Positions 35,980 through 47,833 of a stretch of 64,000 nucleotides of DNA are shown in pieces. The DNA lies in NCBI GenBank assembly GCA_027946365.1, contig JAPEUQ010000001.1:1488001-1552000 (forward strand), read 5' to 3'. Positions within the stretch are counted from its first letter, which is position 1. Every line of letters starts with the position of its first letter. Source of the DNA: Kalmusia sp. IMI 367209 (lineage: Eukaryota > Ascomycota > Dothideomycetes > Pleosporales > Didymosphaeriaceae). The notes under the pieces were generated by a model. It saw nothing but the letters and a program-made list of their open reading frames with translations. It had not been told where the DNA came from and made no database searches. A program made the translations under genes and the position numbers.

Positions 35980-36745
35980 TTATATAATCATCTGCGCAAC
36001 GCCCTGTCCACCGAGAGTCTTGCTGCCCTGGAAAGCCTGTCCCTTGAGTCCGGCAAGTGCGTAGAATATGGCGGCGATCAACAGAACCACAGCTGCCGCG
36101 ATCAAGCTGGTGGTCCTTGCAGCGAGGCTAGCCCATTGCACAGCGCTCATGGCGAGGTAAATGCCAGCGCGCATGTAGTTCGTCTCGAATTTGCGGATAA
36201 AGGTATCGAATTTGGGTGACGTCGGGCAGATGCGGAGAAGCAGCGGGATTTCGAGGAATACGATGACAAACGAACACACTCTATGCATGGTTAGGGAGCC
36301 AACCTATGATGGATCGGCGAAGGACTTACAAGCATACGATGCTAAAAGCAATGACCCAGTGGGCCTGAAATAGGTTGGATACGCCGAGCGCGAAGCACAG
36401 CAATATACATATCACACCAGTCCTGTCCACAATATTAGCATTGCCATATTTCAAGTACCCTGAACAATTGTCTTCCGGCGAACAACACAGCATGTCGTGG
36501 ATTCTCTGTCCAAGTGTTCTATCCAAGGAACTGCGACGTCGCGAGCGCTTGCCTGCCATGGCGCATCACTAGAAATCCTCCGCATGTTGTGATAACAGGA
36601 ATATTGGTATGCTGAACGGAGAGCGACTGACCATTGAGCGTAGATACCTGTGCAACGAGCCATGTCAGCATATATTCCCGGCAGCTCTAGCCTCTGTAGT
36701 TGTCTTACTGAAATTCCTCGACCTGAACTCCTCGGCAAGCGTCAT
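35980..36745 (-). CDS. TVP18: Tvp18, Golgi membrane protein
   Basis: Small four-span membrane protein of late-Golgi/Tlg2 vesicles, thought to assist vesicle traffic. Four exons on the minus strand: 36745-36709 (37 nt), 36647-36632 (16 nt), 36422-36330 (93 nt) and 36280-35980 (301 nt); 148 residues, the family length. Seen directly: the N-terminus MTLAEEFRSRNFSIYAQW rebuilt across two introns, then TGVICILLCFALGVSNLF, VIAFSIVCLVCSFVIVFLEI, the signature PLLLRICPTSPKFDTFIRKF, and the strongly conserved C-terminus YALAGLKGQAFQGSKTLGGQ followed by GVAQMII. The 16-nt exon codes for the end of S plus IYAQ and part of W and is easily missed. The 209-nt second intron is the longest in the window. It is divergent from TAD2. 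Confidence 0.95.
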
Positions 36746-37206
36746 GGTGATGACTCTAGCTTCTCAACGCTCTGTGCCTGCACTCGGTGCGATGATGTGT
36801 GGTGGTCCAGGTGTTCAAAGCTATGGGTGAGCTTTGTTGTGTTGAAGCTCAGCCCTGGGCCAAGCAAACGATGCGACGGTGGCAAGCTGGAATGGTTTCT
36901 TTGAATAAATGGCGGGCGGCAAACAGGACGCGTCAGGCGACGGTGGCGCTGCAGTGGAAGACGGCGGGTGGATGGTGTGAATCTCGGTGCCTGGCAGATC
37001 GGCTGTGGTGATGAAGTCGGAGGTGTCGGTTTCCAGAAGTTCCACGTAACGGCGGCGAGTGAGCGTCTTTAGCGCGGCTTCTCGGAAAGCGCAAGGGTCT
37101 CGCTTGCCCACACACGCAGCACTGCGCCGGCCGCAGCTTACGTTTGCGATTGTTTATTTTTGGTTTCACTTGCGACTGCCTGCGAATTTCGCAAAGGAAG
37201 GACTCA
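36746..37206. promoter_or_regulatory. divergent promoter region TVP18/TAD2
   Basis: This 461-nt gap between the two start codons must carry both promoters. No named element is visible. Confidence 0.45.
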
Positions 37207-38042
37207 ATGGGAGGCGCCGTCTTCAGCTGGCTGGCGGGCTCGGCCCAGGACTTGTCGAGAGACTCCCACCAACGTTTCGACAGCCAAAGCCAACAGCCCT
37301 GCCAAGCCACCTCTGCAGATCACGACTCAGGCGACATGAACCCGGAGGAGAGGGCGTATCATGAGCGCTTCATGCGCGAGGCCATAAACATGGTGAATCA
37401 CCCTCGCCGCCAGCCTGTTTATCCTTCTGCGTTTGCCTGGCTTGGCTAACCTGTTGGCTCTCTGATAGGCTGAACTTGCGCTCAAGAGCGACGAGACCCC
37501 CGTCGGCTGCGTCTTTGTCAAAGATGGGGAGGTTTTTGGACGCGGCATGAACGAGACGAACCGCACGCTGAACGGCACGAGACATGCTGAGTTCGTTGCC
37601 CTGGCCGGCATCTTGTCCAAGCACCCAATCAGCACACTGAAGGAGACGGATCTCTATGTTACGGTAGAGCCCTGCGTCATGTGCGCGTCTATGCTGCGCC
37701 AATACGGCATTCGAGCTGTCTACTTTGGATGTTGGAACGAGCGCTTTGGCGGCACTGGAGGCGTGCTCAACATCCACTCGGAGTATATCACCCATACGTT
37801 TGAAACAGTGCAGCACTGACCAACGCAGTCCGAGCGTTGACAGGCCCTATCCCGTCACTGGCGGCATCTTCAGGGAGGAGGCCATCATGTTGCTGCGCAA
37901 GTTTTACGTCCAAGAGAACGAAAAGGCACCGGAGCCCAAGCAGAAGAAGACGCGCGAGTTGAAGACGGAGATTCTTCCCATGGACATCCACGCACCGAAG
38001 TCCACGCCGACGCCCCCGGTTCCTGCTGCATCCTCTACTTGA
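37207..38042 (+). CDS. TAD2: tRNA adenosine-34 deaminase catalytic subunit
   Basis: Catalytic subunit (Tad2/ADAT2) of the heterodimer that turns wobble adenosine 34 of tRNAs into inosine. Exons 37207-37392, 37469-37782 and 37829-38042; introns 76 nt (branch GCTAAC) and 46 nt (branch CTGACC). Product 237 residues. Seen directly: zinc/active-site His101 and Glu103 in GTRHAEFVA, the general deaminase PCxxC as EPCVMC (Cys131 and Cys134), substrate-contact block YFGCWNERFGGTGGVLNIHS, and the fungal continuation DPYPVTGG-like (DPSVDRPYPVTGGIFREEAI) with LLRKFYVQENEKAP. The conserved Glu is present, so it is the catalytic Tad2 rather than Tad3. The start at 37207 gives a 43-residue leader before MNPEERAYHERFM; the ATG at 37336 is an alternative that begins at the conserved domain. 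Confidence 0.94.
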
Positions 38043-39078
38043 ACAAGCATTTCATTTCCTTATATAGATACCCATCAGCATATGATCTCTGCACACCCAC
38101 TTGTAGCATGCCCTAGAAAAGTCAAAATTATTTCCTTATGTATTTTTACTAATGAACTCTTTGATGAATCGTCGCAAAGACAGGAAAAGTATTATTGGTA
38201 AATCCTCTTTCCGAACGCAGTCTTTTGACAACGGCGGCATCACTACTGGTTCTTGAAATATTGAAATTATTGTTGAGATTGAACAAAACACTGAGCAATC
38301 AGCTAAAGCTGAAAATTTATCGGTTTTGTATCCTTATGTATCATGGATGTCAACGGTCTCTTGCTCCCCAACACATTTTCTCGATTCCTATAGCTAAGTC
38401 GGCTTTCACTTCACATCTTGTTACATTTTCATCAAGGTGCCCGATTGTCGAGTTCCACACCTCGACCTCTTTCAACGTTCATTACCACTAGCGACAGATC
38501 GTACGCTCGAATATGGGAAGTAAATAGTAAGAATACACTCGATGTACAAATCAGCATACTAAAAGCGTGCAGCATCCGGGCCCAAAATCGATCCTCAAAT
38601 TGAGATGAGAGACCCTTTGGTGTCAGATTCCTCGTCAGCATCACTCGCGAATATGCAAGGCACTATTTCTATCAACAGCCACGAGACGAAGTACTTAGCG
38701 ACAGTCGCCGTTTGTACACGTAGCCTTAGGTTTTTTTGGTTTACGATAGATCCCTATACTCGGAACCCTGTTGAAGAGTGGCGCTACAAATGAAGGCAGC
38801 CTCTAGATTTATGGCCGGGACCGTAGCCTGGACTAGAATCTAGAAAATAAAAAGGTGTTGCTTTCTATACTAATCTTTTGATGGGACGATAGTTCATAGC
38901 TTGGTTTGTTGGTTTGTTTACTTTCTAACGTCGCTCTTGCCTCTTTTACTTGCCTCTCGCTCTTACCTTCCCCAATTCCACCTGCACCTCTCCTCAACCT
39001 CACCCACTACGTTTTGCACACAATACCACACCTGCGGAAACGACAGAGCTGTATGGCTATGGCTGTCCGGGTCCGTCG
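38043..39078. other. intergenic, upstream of F-box-like gene
   Basis: About 1 kb with no supported gene. The right end is the leader of the next gene and contains a short upstream reading frame at 39053-39082 (ATG GCT ATG ... TGA, nine codons) whose stop overlaps the main ATG. Confidence 0.45.
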
Positions 39079-39082
39079 ATGA
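39053..39082 (+). promoter_or_regulatory. upstream open reading frame overlapping the F-box-like start
   Basis: ATG at 39053 opens nine codons ending TGA at 39080-39082. This overlaps the proposed main start ATG at 39079-39081 as ATGA, an arrangement that can allow termination-coupled re-initiation. It depends on the main start being correct. Confidence 0.35.
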
Positions 39083-40088
39083 GCGACAATTATGCGAGAA
39101 CGCCGGAGCACGAGCAGCAACCCACGCAGTCGGACCTTAGCGATGGTGACAACGCAAGGTAAGAGCACCCCGCCTCCACTTTCAGGCAAATCCACTGATA
39201 ACTCCAGCATCGCCATCAGCGGGGACATACAATATCAAGGCCTAAAGCAGAGTCCAGTCGACCTGGGTAGCACTACAGAGTCTTTTGCGAATAAGTAAGG
39301 CACCTGCTGGTCATACGCGCTTTGACTTTTGTTGACAGGGAGATAGGAATACCGTGGATGACAGACCCTTCCCGTTCCTCAGGTTGCCAGCTGAGCTTCG
39401 TAATAGAATTTACGAGCTCCTGCTCACTCCGATCCATCGCCCTTGGCAGAAAATTGATACGTGGTTCAAGCAGCCTGCAACCGGTCATTCCAGGATTCTA
39501 GTACTCGACGATGACCTATTCTTGCGAAGAAAGGTCCACAACCCGGAGGAAACGAACTACTTGGGGGACGGCACTGTAAAGCACTGCATGTCCACCCCAG
39601 ATCCTGACACGTCGGCTCGCATCTCCCAGGGCTCCTTTGTCCTTCCCCAGCCTCTAGATATGGCTATTCTTCATCTCTGCAAACAAACATATGCCGAGGG
39701 AATACATGTCTTGTATGCCGGGAATGTATTCGGCGTAATCATAGGCGTAAGTGAGAGAGCTGGTAAACGCAATGCTGAACCACTACATACATGGTTGCTA
39801 AATGGGATCGACCTGTCCAGGATTCAACACTTCCGTCTCGATATCATATTATACACTATCTGGGACAAGGATTGTAAGCAATATTCTGGATTCGTCGATG
39901 AAGTGTTATCATCCTTAAAGGCAATGTGCGATTTGAAAACGCTCCAGATCACTGTCCATCGTTTCCATCTATATGCAGGCAGAAGGGTCCCAGAAAATGA
40001 AGACCAGTTGAGGAGGATTAGTCATCATATCCCAGAGCATGTGCAGGTCATTTGGGGTGGAACAGAAAAAGACTTTGAGGAAGAGTAG
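39079..40088 (+). CDS. F-box-like protein of unknown function
   Basis: Predicted 302-residue protein. Exons 39079-39158, 39208-39294 and 39347-40088. The first intron (GTAAGA...ACTGATAACTCCAG) and the second (GTAAGG...AGATAG) keep frame only with these acceptors; a stronger-looking acceptor eight bases earlier in intron 2 would break it. Seen directly: a polar N-terminus, then FPFLRLPAELRNRIYELLL, the F-box-like opening typical of a large fungal family that often shows LPxELRNxIY; a middle with ILHLCKQTYAEGIHVLYAGN, where such proteins usually read 'R/KQ...E....LY..N'; and an acidic C-terminus. These proteins are generally thought to be F-box-related substrate adaptors, but substrate and complex are unknown. 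Exon 3 is secure; the two small upstream exons are inferred. Confidence 0.75.
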
Positions 40089-41088
40089 TCCGATTTCACC
40101 TGTCCCGTGGATGGATCCGTCCTACGAAAAATCGTCAGCGCACAAGATTAGGGGCCGAGACTAAAATCATGTGTTAACTTGTATGCGAAACACATTGCTC
40201 TAATCGTTAAGCGGTTCGTCTCCCTAGAGATTGTCAGCATGGAATTCACTTCTGCTTTACATGTTCACACTCCAGGTTTCATGATCGAATTGTCTCTACA
40301 TGCGGAGTGCTAGGAGGGAAATATACGTCTGCAAGGGTTTTTTGTCAATAGCAACAGTCAAAAAGAGACAGCCACTCATGATTTAGATGTGGTCTCAAGG
40401 TGGGAATATCATGGAGGCAAACCCTTGTCAGGGCTCACACCTCTTTCCTTCTAGGTACTGTACTCTCAATAGCGCCCAGGCTCTAATCATGAAAATACTT
40501 CTGATTTATTTGCTTTCCTACTACGATGACTCCACGCAACGATTCCTTATGCTTCTTTGTAGTGACTACACGTTTCTACTCTGATATTGTGGTCCACATA
40601 GCTTTCATTCGCCCAGCTCGACACTTTCTATACTGAGATAAAGGTCCCGGGAAGAATTAGACACAAACGTATTCAGGCACACAGAGGGAATTCGATGCTT
40701 TAGGTAGACTTTTGGATTGATGAATAAAGAGTAGGTACTGCCTTGTTAGTAGGTAGGCTTTGATGGAATATGCTAAAACTGTAGTGGTTTTGGTAGTCCT
40801 TTTATCAAAGATGAGGGCTTTCGATCATCAGCACTATTTCTGAACCTCAGCGCAGCGCTGGCCATGTCATCCACCTGCAGTTCTTGGACCTTTGTCTCTT
40901 TCTCGGCCATCTCCTGTGCGCAGGTTGGGTATCACTGCGTTTTCTATACTAAAAGGGTCGTTTCGTGAGTAGTGTTTCTCTATGATGCCCTTTCTCATTC
41001 TGAGATCAGAATTCTTGCGCGGCGATGGTTTTTAGCATTATTTTATCGGGGGATTATCGTAGCAATTTGCTGTATATGGTGTAATGTA
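40089..41088. other. convergent gap, no supported gene
   Basis: One kilobase between the converging F-box-like and HET genes. Only 3' untranslated sequence is expected, and nothing recognisable is seen. Confidence 0.45.
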
Positions 41089-43709
41089 CTACTCCAACGA
41101 TACATCGCGCCACGTCGTCGATGCCCGGAGAAATGCGTCTACATGCACCTTACCCAATCCCAGACGCCGCGAAATCCCGTCCGTCGTCTGGACGAGCATC
41201 ACATTATAGACACACCACGGGATACTTAGATCGAACGCCCTAGTATCACATTCAAACGCATCGTCTTGGTCTAGGTCTATCCCGACCTGTTCAGTTGCAG
41301 ACGGCTCTGGCGGCAGTACGTCTGTGTTTTTACGACATTCTGCCCCCTCAATCTCCTCAGCCTCTTGTGGCTTATCAACACTGCTGTCGAGGACTAGGCG
41401 AGTTCTAGAAAGACGGATAAATTCGAAATTTCCCGCTTGGAGTGTCGAAGAAATGGAGCCGGGAATGTGAACTGTGCCGACGACCTCAGAAAGCGAGTTG
41501 GTGATTTCAAGGGCACATAGATGGTGCGTCTCATCGCATGGATGCATGGAAAAGTAGGGATCGCAGTGCTTTTTACTAACATGGAACCAACAGGTCAAGG
41601 CCCTGAACTCTAATCGCTGAGTCCCATGTAGCAGTGTATAATCTTTGCGGGTATACTCTGGGGCAATGGGATGTAGATAGAGTGCATCAGGTTTGTATCG
41701 CTCGTGGAAGAACTGCAGCCATCCTTTATCGGAATTGGATCTTACGGGAACCCAAGTGTTTCGGTGCCAACGGGTATCGTAGGGAACTGTAGGCGGAGCA
41801 CGAAGTTCATCGGAGGTGAAGTGCTCGCCGCTATTATAGTCCTTCCATCTCACGCGTGAGAGTGCGAGTTCGGGTACATAGTGAACGCGGCCAACCCATC
41901 CTGTCCAAGACCAGGATGGGAAAAGATCCTCACCTTTCCGATCTTTCCGTCGTAAGTGGTCGCCTGTATAAAAATTACCATCGTGTCTCAATCTGTACAC
42001 GGTATGAAAACGGTCATACTCACGTATAGGATACCACAGTAGCGCTTGATCGAGTTCTGTGCTGGGCAATCCAAACAGAAACTTGCCCCGAAAAGATACC
42101 TGCAGTTTAGACAAGATTCCGGAAAAGGCTTTGATAGCATCTTCCGGAAAGCTGAGTTGCCGACTAGTGTACCCCGAAACTGCTCCTGCGTAGACTTCAA
42201 GATTGCTTTGATGCTGAACGCCGTAGATGTGGCCTTCTGGACGGTAACTTGCTTGCTTAACGGAGAACTCAAAGGCTCTGTCCTCATAGAAAGCGAAGCC
42301 ATGGTGGCATGTAAAGTATGTTTGTGCATCGGCAACTATCAGTAGCCTTGCAGAGAGAACACTTTCTTGGTAAGTCCTGTGGAATGGAGACTGATCAGTG
42401 AGTGTTTCAAAGTATGTGCAACAAGGTATACAAACCAAGCACGTGTATTCCACCGCGTTGAGTGAAGATAGACTGCAAGCGAAGGCAGCATGACCGCTAA
42501 TGTCTTCCCGCGCACTGTTTCAATATGCTGATACGTTCTTTGGGTCTCACCTTCATTTCTCACGCGAGACAAAGGTGTGTTCGCGTCTTGAGCCGAACCG
42601 GCCACCAAGCACCAGATAGCCTCGCTATAAACGCGGTCCATTCTCAGCACCTCCTCAGCAAAGTTAGGCCCATCTTGAACGAGACACAAAGCGTCGACCC
42701 ACAAGAAACGTTCGCCAAGTCGTACAGTAAGCTCCATAGCATCGCGGATCGTTCGGGGTATCCGCGCACCGTAGTGGTCCATCTCAAGCGAACCCTTAGA
42801 AGTCAAATCACTGTAGTTGGACGTGAGGAGTCGAAGTTGCTCAGCTGCTCCCCAAACATAGCTTAGAACGGCATATCTTGTGCTGGGTTCAATAACACTG
42901 ATGCATTTCTCTAGTAGATCTATCACATGGATAGTACGTCGGCGATTGGATGGGTTATGCAAGTCTCTAAAACGCGATGCGTTAACAAAGTCCAGACTAC
43001 TTTCAGGCATGTCAAATTGATCTTTGTGGTCACGCTCGCATGCCTTGATCCAACTCTTGATAAGACCTACGTTTGCCATAGATGCGTCGATATGACGACC
43101 AAGGCATCTGTCGTCATCGTTATCGATCTTCTGTATGAGGGCGGGTTTGCCAACGTCACGACCTTTTTTGAACAGGTGCCTTCTTGAGATTGTTAGGTAG
43201 GGACCCTGAGAGTAGTGGCGCAGACAAGTAGAGTATATAGGGCAATAAATAGTAGCCTCTACATCCTGGAGGTCTTCGGAATGCGCGGCGTCATTTGCAT
43301 TACGCAATGCCGTAACAGCTAGACGACAGAAAGCGCAGGTATGTGCATTGGCCAGCATATCCTGCAATAGAAGGACAGCACCATCTCTAGGCGAAATCTC
43401 GTGGTGTAAGAGCCAAGTGAAGTCGATGTGCGAACAGAATTTGCAAAGATTATCGTCTGAGTCTTGCTTAGATGTATCGATGTACCATGGCGCAGCTGTT
43501 ACCGGAACATCGATAGCTATATCATGTCTCGACATGGTAAGTTCATCGTCGTCAGTATCCTCCTGGAGGCCATCTTCCACATCGTCCATCCTGTCGTATG
43601 CTTGCATATGAATGTTACGAATGTCTTGAAGGCGAAGGCCGACTGAATCCTGCGAGTCCGGTGGGACAATATCGGGATACCTTTTAAGCCAGGGATTGCT
43701 GCTCTCCAT
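41089..43709 (-). CDS. HET-domain (heterokaryon incompatibility) protein
   Basis: Predicted 853-residue HET protein, a class that mediates self/non-self cell death on hyphal fusion; the partner is unknown. Exon 1 is 43709-42436 and exon 2 is 42376-41089. A 59-nt intron (GTTTGT donor, CACTGATC, CACAG) joins Ala-Trp to Thr-Tyr-Gln-Glu, restoring the family block NTRAWTYQESVLSARLLI. Seen directly: paired Cys at residues 89/92 (LCKFC) and 125/128 (TCAFCRLAV), the usual N-terminal zinc-like pair of these proteins; the HET core at about 277-430 (RYAVLSYVWGAAEQLRLL, IPRTIRDAMELTVRLGERFL, WVDALCLVQD); then a long C-terminal half containing FPSWSWTGWVGRVHYV, the common post-HET Trp motif. It is divergent from CYC3 across 455 nt. 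Confidence 0.9.
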
Positions 43710-44164
43710 GACGGAACATCTAGAAGCATCAAATAGGCAAGGTCAGGGGGAATGACTGATCTTGTGGTGAAGTTGTTGCCAGGGATTGTGCGGGCTGAAA
43801 CTTGGCGACGCAAAGGTTGCACTAGCCCGTATACGGATATGATTTTCAAGGCTCTCGAAGACATGTTAATGTCACAGATAAACCTTGATAATTGGAGGAA
43901 GGACTGAATTACATGTTCGAGGATTGGTACAGTAGTCTAATGTCGGCATGAGTCGCGAAGTCGCACGTCTGCGGGCGATATGACGTGACCAATCAGAGCC
44001 GACGGCGTTCCCGATGACGAGCGAAGAGCGCCAGACCGTGCACCCCCGAGCATCCCAAAAAGTTTCTCCCCCGAGAATCTCCGCCACATCTATCCTTCAC
44101 TGTTTCTTCAAGCAAATCCTTTTCTTGCGATACCCCAATCTTTTTCTAATACTGACGGATCATC
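43710..44164. promoter_or_regulatory. divergent promoter region HET gene/CYC3
   Basis: This 455-nt gap between start codons must contain both promoters. A pyrimidine-rich stretch lies just before the CYC3 start. No named site is visible. Confidence 0.45.
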
Positions 44165-45258
44165 ATGGGCTGGTTCTGGGCAGACACAGCACCCTCTGCG
44201 CCTGTCGCGCCACACCCAATCCCGCGAGGCAACGCGGAACCTCCAGTACGTCTATCGATCACTCCTCTCCTATCACACGTCTAATTGTTCGGTAGCCATC
44301 ATGCCCCATGCACAACAAGATGGCGCCGCCATCACGGAAGCCCGAAACCTCATCAATACCACAAGGCGCATGCCCTTACGTCCCTCCTGATACTCCTTCG
44401 TCCGCGCCCGCACCTACATCTACTTCCACCGAACCACAGCCTAAGCCTGGCCTGCTCGCACGTCTAAATCCTCTTAACAACATGTTCTTCGACCTTTCGA
44501 ATCAGCGCGCGGAAAACCAATCACAAGATCTCCCCCTATTCCGCGAACAGTCTACGATACCCAAAGCCGATGGCTCGCTATGGGAATATCCCTCACCACA
44601 GCAAATGTACAACGCCATGCTGCGCAAAGGCTACACAGACACGCCCGTAGATGCCGTCGAGTCCATGGTCTCGGTGCACAACTTCCTGAACGAAGGCGCG
44701 TGGGCGGAGATCATGGGCTGGGAGCGCCGCTTCTCGCGCGGCATAGCCGAAGGCTACAATATCTGCAAGCGCGGCGAAGAAAATGCAAACCAGACGCTGG
44801 GCACGGCCGATGACCCTTTCGATACCACGACTTGGACCGACAAGGATATTCCGCCTCCGAAGCTCCTCCGCTTTACCGGCCGACCTACCGAGCCGACACC
44901 CAAATCGCAGATAATGCAATGGGCGGGCTGGGCTTGGCCTGGGAAGTTTGCTTCACCGCCACCTTTCGATCGCCATGACTGGTTCGTGGAGCGATGTACC
45001 GAGAAGGGCTGTGAGGAGGTGCGGTACGTCATCGATTACTACGAGGGAGAGCCGGAGCCGACGGGCGAGCCAGTCTTCTTTTTGGATGTGCGACCCGCAA
45101 TCGATGGGCCCAGGGGTGCGGCAGAGCGGCTAGTAAGATGGGGGACAGACACCTGGTGGACTGCCACTGGAGGTGTCGTGCGGGAGGTGCGAAAGGCCGA
45201 AGCAGAGAGGAAGAAGAGAGAAGAAGAGCTTGCTGCGAAGAGCAGGCAATACAATTGA
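44165..45258 (+). CDS. CYC3: holocytochrome c synthase (cytochrome c heme lyase)
   Basis: Attaches heme covalently to apocytochrome c in the mitochondrial intermembrane space. Exons 44165-44245 and 44296-45258; a 50-nt intron (GTACGT, TCTAAT, GTAG) gives 347 residues. Seen directly: N-terminus MGWFWADTAPSAP, which is the Cyc3 rather than Cyt2 style; two CP heme-regulatory motifs (Cys30-Pro in SCPMHNK, Cys53-Pro in ACPYVPP); NPLNNMFFDLSNQRAE; WEYPSPQQMYNAMLRKG; the heme-binding His155 in VSVHNFLNEGAW; PFDRHDWFVERC; EVRYVIDYYEG; and FFLDVRPAIDGPRGAAERL. The C-terminus is a charged helix. Function is secure; the distinction from cytochrome c1 lyase rests on the N-terminus. Confidence 0.95.
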
Positions 45259-46006
45259 GAGGGAGCGGATTTTGCTCCAGAGACAAAACACGAATTGGTT
45301 GATATGGGATGGTTCACAGTACTCATGGCGTCACGAAGAAACCACGGCTAGGTTGGGTGTAGGATATCGCATTTCGGTCGCATTTTTTTCTTCTTTTCAC
45401 CCTGTATACTTTTTCTCTTCGGTCGGATTATCATTTCCATCTATTTCGGCTTCTTCTCGACCATGTTGACTCCGCTCTTCTCTTCGCTTTCGCCTTAGCA
45501 TTCCTGTTCCATTACACACCTTCTATGTATCTTCTAATCATGAACAATCATCTAATTGACCTTACCTGATGCTCTCAAGAGTTTCCAGCTAGATTACCAA
45601 CCCCGACCTTACTCTAAACTACCAGTACCCATAGTCAACAACCACATCCACGGCATCCAACATATCCCAAGTTTCCCAATCAGCCATTCCTTAAAATTCA
45701 AGTAATCACCTCACGCCATTCCACTCCGCTCCCGCCCACTCAAACACCAAACGCACCGCCCTACCGTCCGCCCGCCCGCTCACTAATCAGCATTCCGCAC
45801 CCCATCCATCCATCCACTCATCCCAAACCTCGCATCAAGCCCCGCCCTGATTCTAGTCCTCAATCCAGACCCACCTACCCAACCACCACCACCCATCACC
45901 AAAAGAATCGCCCGCATCGAAAATCGAGAAAACCATACCGGCACGCGGCGATGCCCACGCGCCATTAGCTGCTTACCGATCGATTCTTGATACTCGATTG
46001 TTGGCA

Positions 46007-46052
46007 CAGACACACGCACACACGCACATACGCACACGCTACACACACACAC
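46007..46052. repeat. CA-rich microsatellite
   Basis: Imperfect run of ca/cg/ct dinucleotides, visible as repeated cacacgcaca units ending in cacacacac. Confidence 0.7.
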
Positions 46053-46202
46053 TTGCCGCAATCGACCAGACCGCATACCCGATCCAGCAAGACAAAGGGT
46101 AGTTCCACACATCGGCAAGCACATAGCACATGCAAGGAGCACCCTCGCGTATCTGGCCCCACACAGAGACCCAAGGCGAGTTCACAGTCAGCAATGACAG
46201 AT

Positions 46203-46222
46203 AGGCAGGCAGGCAGGCAGGC
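46203..46222. repeat. GGCA tetranucleotide microsatellite
   Basis: About five tandem copies of ggca (ggcaggcaggcaggcaggca). Confidence 0.75.
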
Positions 46223-46915
46223 ATGCGAATCGCTCGCCAGCACGGCGCGTGACGCCTGTCCTGTATAGACTAACTCCTTTCTGGCGGCAACTCGGCCTCA
46301 TCGATTCTAAGCAAGGACTCCATCCACGGGTCCCCAAAGGGGTTTGTCACATGTCCCAATGACCCGAGTGATGATTCATCAGCGGGCCCCCTGAGGAGGC
46401 TCACTAAGCATGGTCGATTACCTAAGTGGAAACTACGGCCGTGCTCGGCGTTTCTGATGCTCGTGCGAGCATCCATTTCATCGAATGAACTTCATTTCTA
46501 GATATTGCTGACCAAGTCGCCACCAATACGCTCGCGAGGCAATGCGGACTAGCAGTGCGCCCAGATGGCCGAATGTGTGAAGTGTTGAAAAGCCATCGGC
46601 TCATGTTCTGCATTCTTGAAACCCCGTACCTGTACTGCAACAATCGTAGACATACATGTGTATGAAAAAAGGTGACATGGGGAACAAGTAGCCCTAGGCA
46701 AAGAAAACTTTCAAGCGTCCTCCTCGTGATATCCGTTCCAGTGACATTTGGAAAGATACCCATCATCACCTATCCCCGCTCCCGCCTAGTACAAGACTAC
46801 AGGCATGAAAATGGTATAAGTAAAACGCCACCCCCGAACGCCTTTGAAGACAACAGCCAACTCCCGCGAGAAAGGGCTGCGAAAATGCATGAAATCGTAA
46901 CGCAAACAGAGCCCG

Positions 46916-46916
46916 C

Positions 46917-46956
<40 letters not shown>

Positions 46957-46957
46957 C
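46916..46957. repeat. CAA trinucleotide microsatellite
   Basis: About fourteen tandem caa units lie 110-155 nt beyond the kapC stop on the template strand, so they would be transcribed as UUG repeats if inside its 3' untranslated region. Confidence 0.85.
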
Positions 46958-47069
46958 CGGACAGTGGGGTAGTTTTAAGGGCTTGGTGAATCCTTCCGTC
47001 CGTAACACGTACCTATTAATGGGAAGATTGCTTGCTATAAGCCGTTTGAGTCGGTGGCTCCTGCTGCTT

Positions 47070-47801
47070 CTAAGCATACGGGTGGGGGTACGGTGACTGG
47101 AAGTGCTGACCTGAAGCCGGCGAGTCATCTGTCTTCTGGCGCTTATCCGCGTAGTCCCCCGAGAAAGGCGAGGCATCGTTGGGATGCTTGCCGTTGCTCA
47201 GGGAAGGGACACCATGCTGGGCAGCAGCAGCGGCTTGGGCGGCCATCTGAAGCTCACCAATTTGTCGATCCGAGAGACCGCCATTGTTGTTGTTCGCACT
47301 CGGCTGGGCCTGCACTTGTTGGTCGGGTTGGGCTTGCGCTTGGGTTTGATTTAAGCTGGGATTCGGAGCTTCGCCGTGGCGCGAGAGGTCGACACCCGCT
47401 GGAGCAGGCGGGACCTCACCCTGGGTTTCGAGGAGTCGCGACTGTAGATTGATGATATAATCGCGAAGCTGGTAGTTCTCCGTCTGCAAGGTCTTGTAGA
47501 GCTCGCATAGCTGCTCGAACTCCTTGACTTGGTCTTTCAATTGCTTGATGTATTCTTCTTTGCGCTGACGGAAGGCGCGCTAGTGGAGGTCAGTAAAGGT
47601 CGGACGCGTCCGAGGTGGTAGCACAAACCTGCGCGGCGCGGTTCTGAGCAGCGCGCTTCGACGTGCTCAGTTCGCGGCGGCCTTTTGCGTTGCCCTGGCT
47701 CTGGTCGCCCATGTGGGCCGACTCGCCTTGGCTCATCTGGTACTGCTGGCCGGCAATGGCGGGATCGATGGCGTGCTGCTGGGGGGCTGCCGTGAGGGTG
47801 C

Positions 47802-47833
<32 letters not shown>

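Larger units (their letters stand above)
45259..47069. other. convergent gap with simple repeats
   Basis: About 1.8 kb between CYC3 and kapC stops. No gene is supported. It contains a CA-rich tract (46007-46052), a GGCA tract (46203-46222) and a CAA tract (46916-46957); the last probably lies in the kapC 3' untranslated region. Confidence 0.5.
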
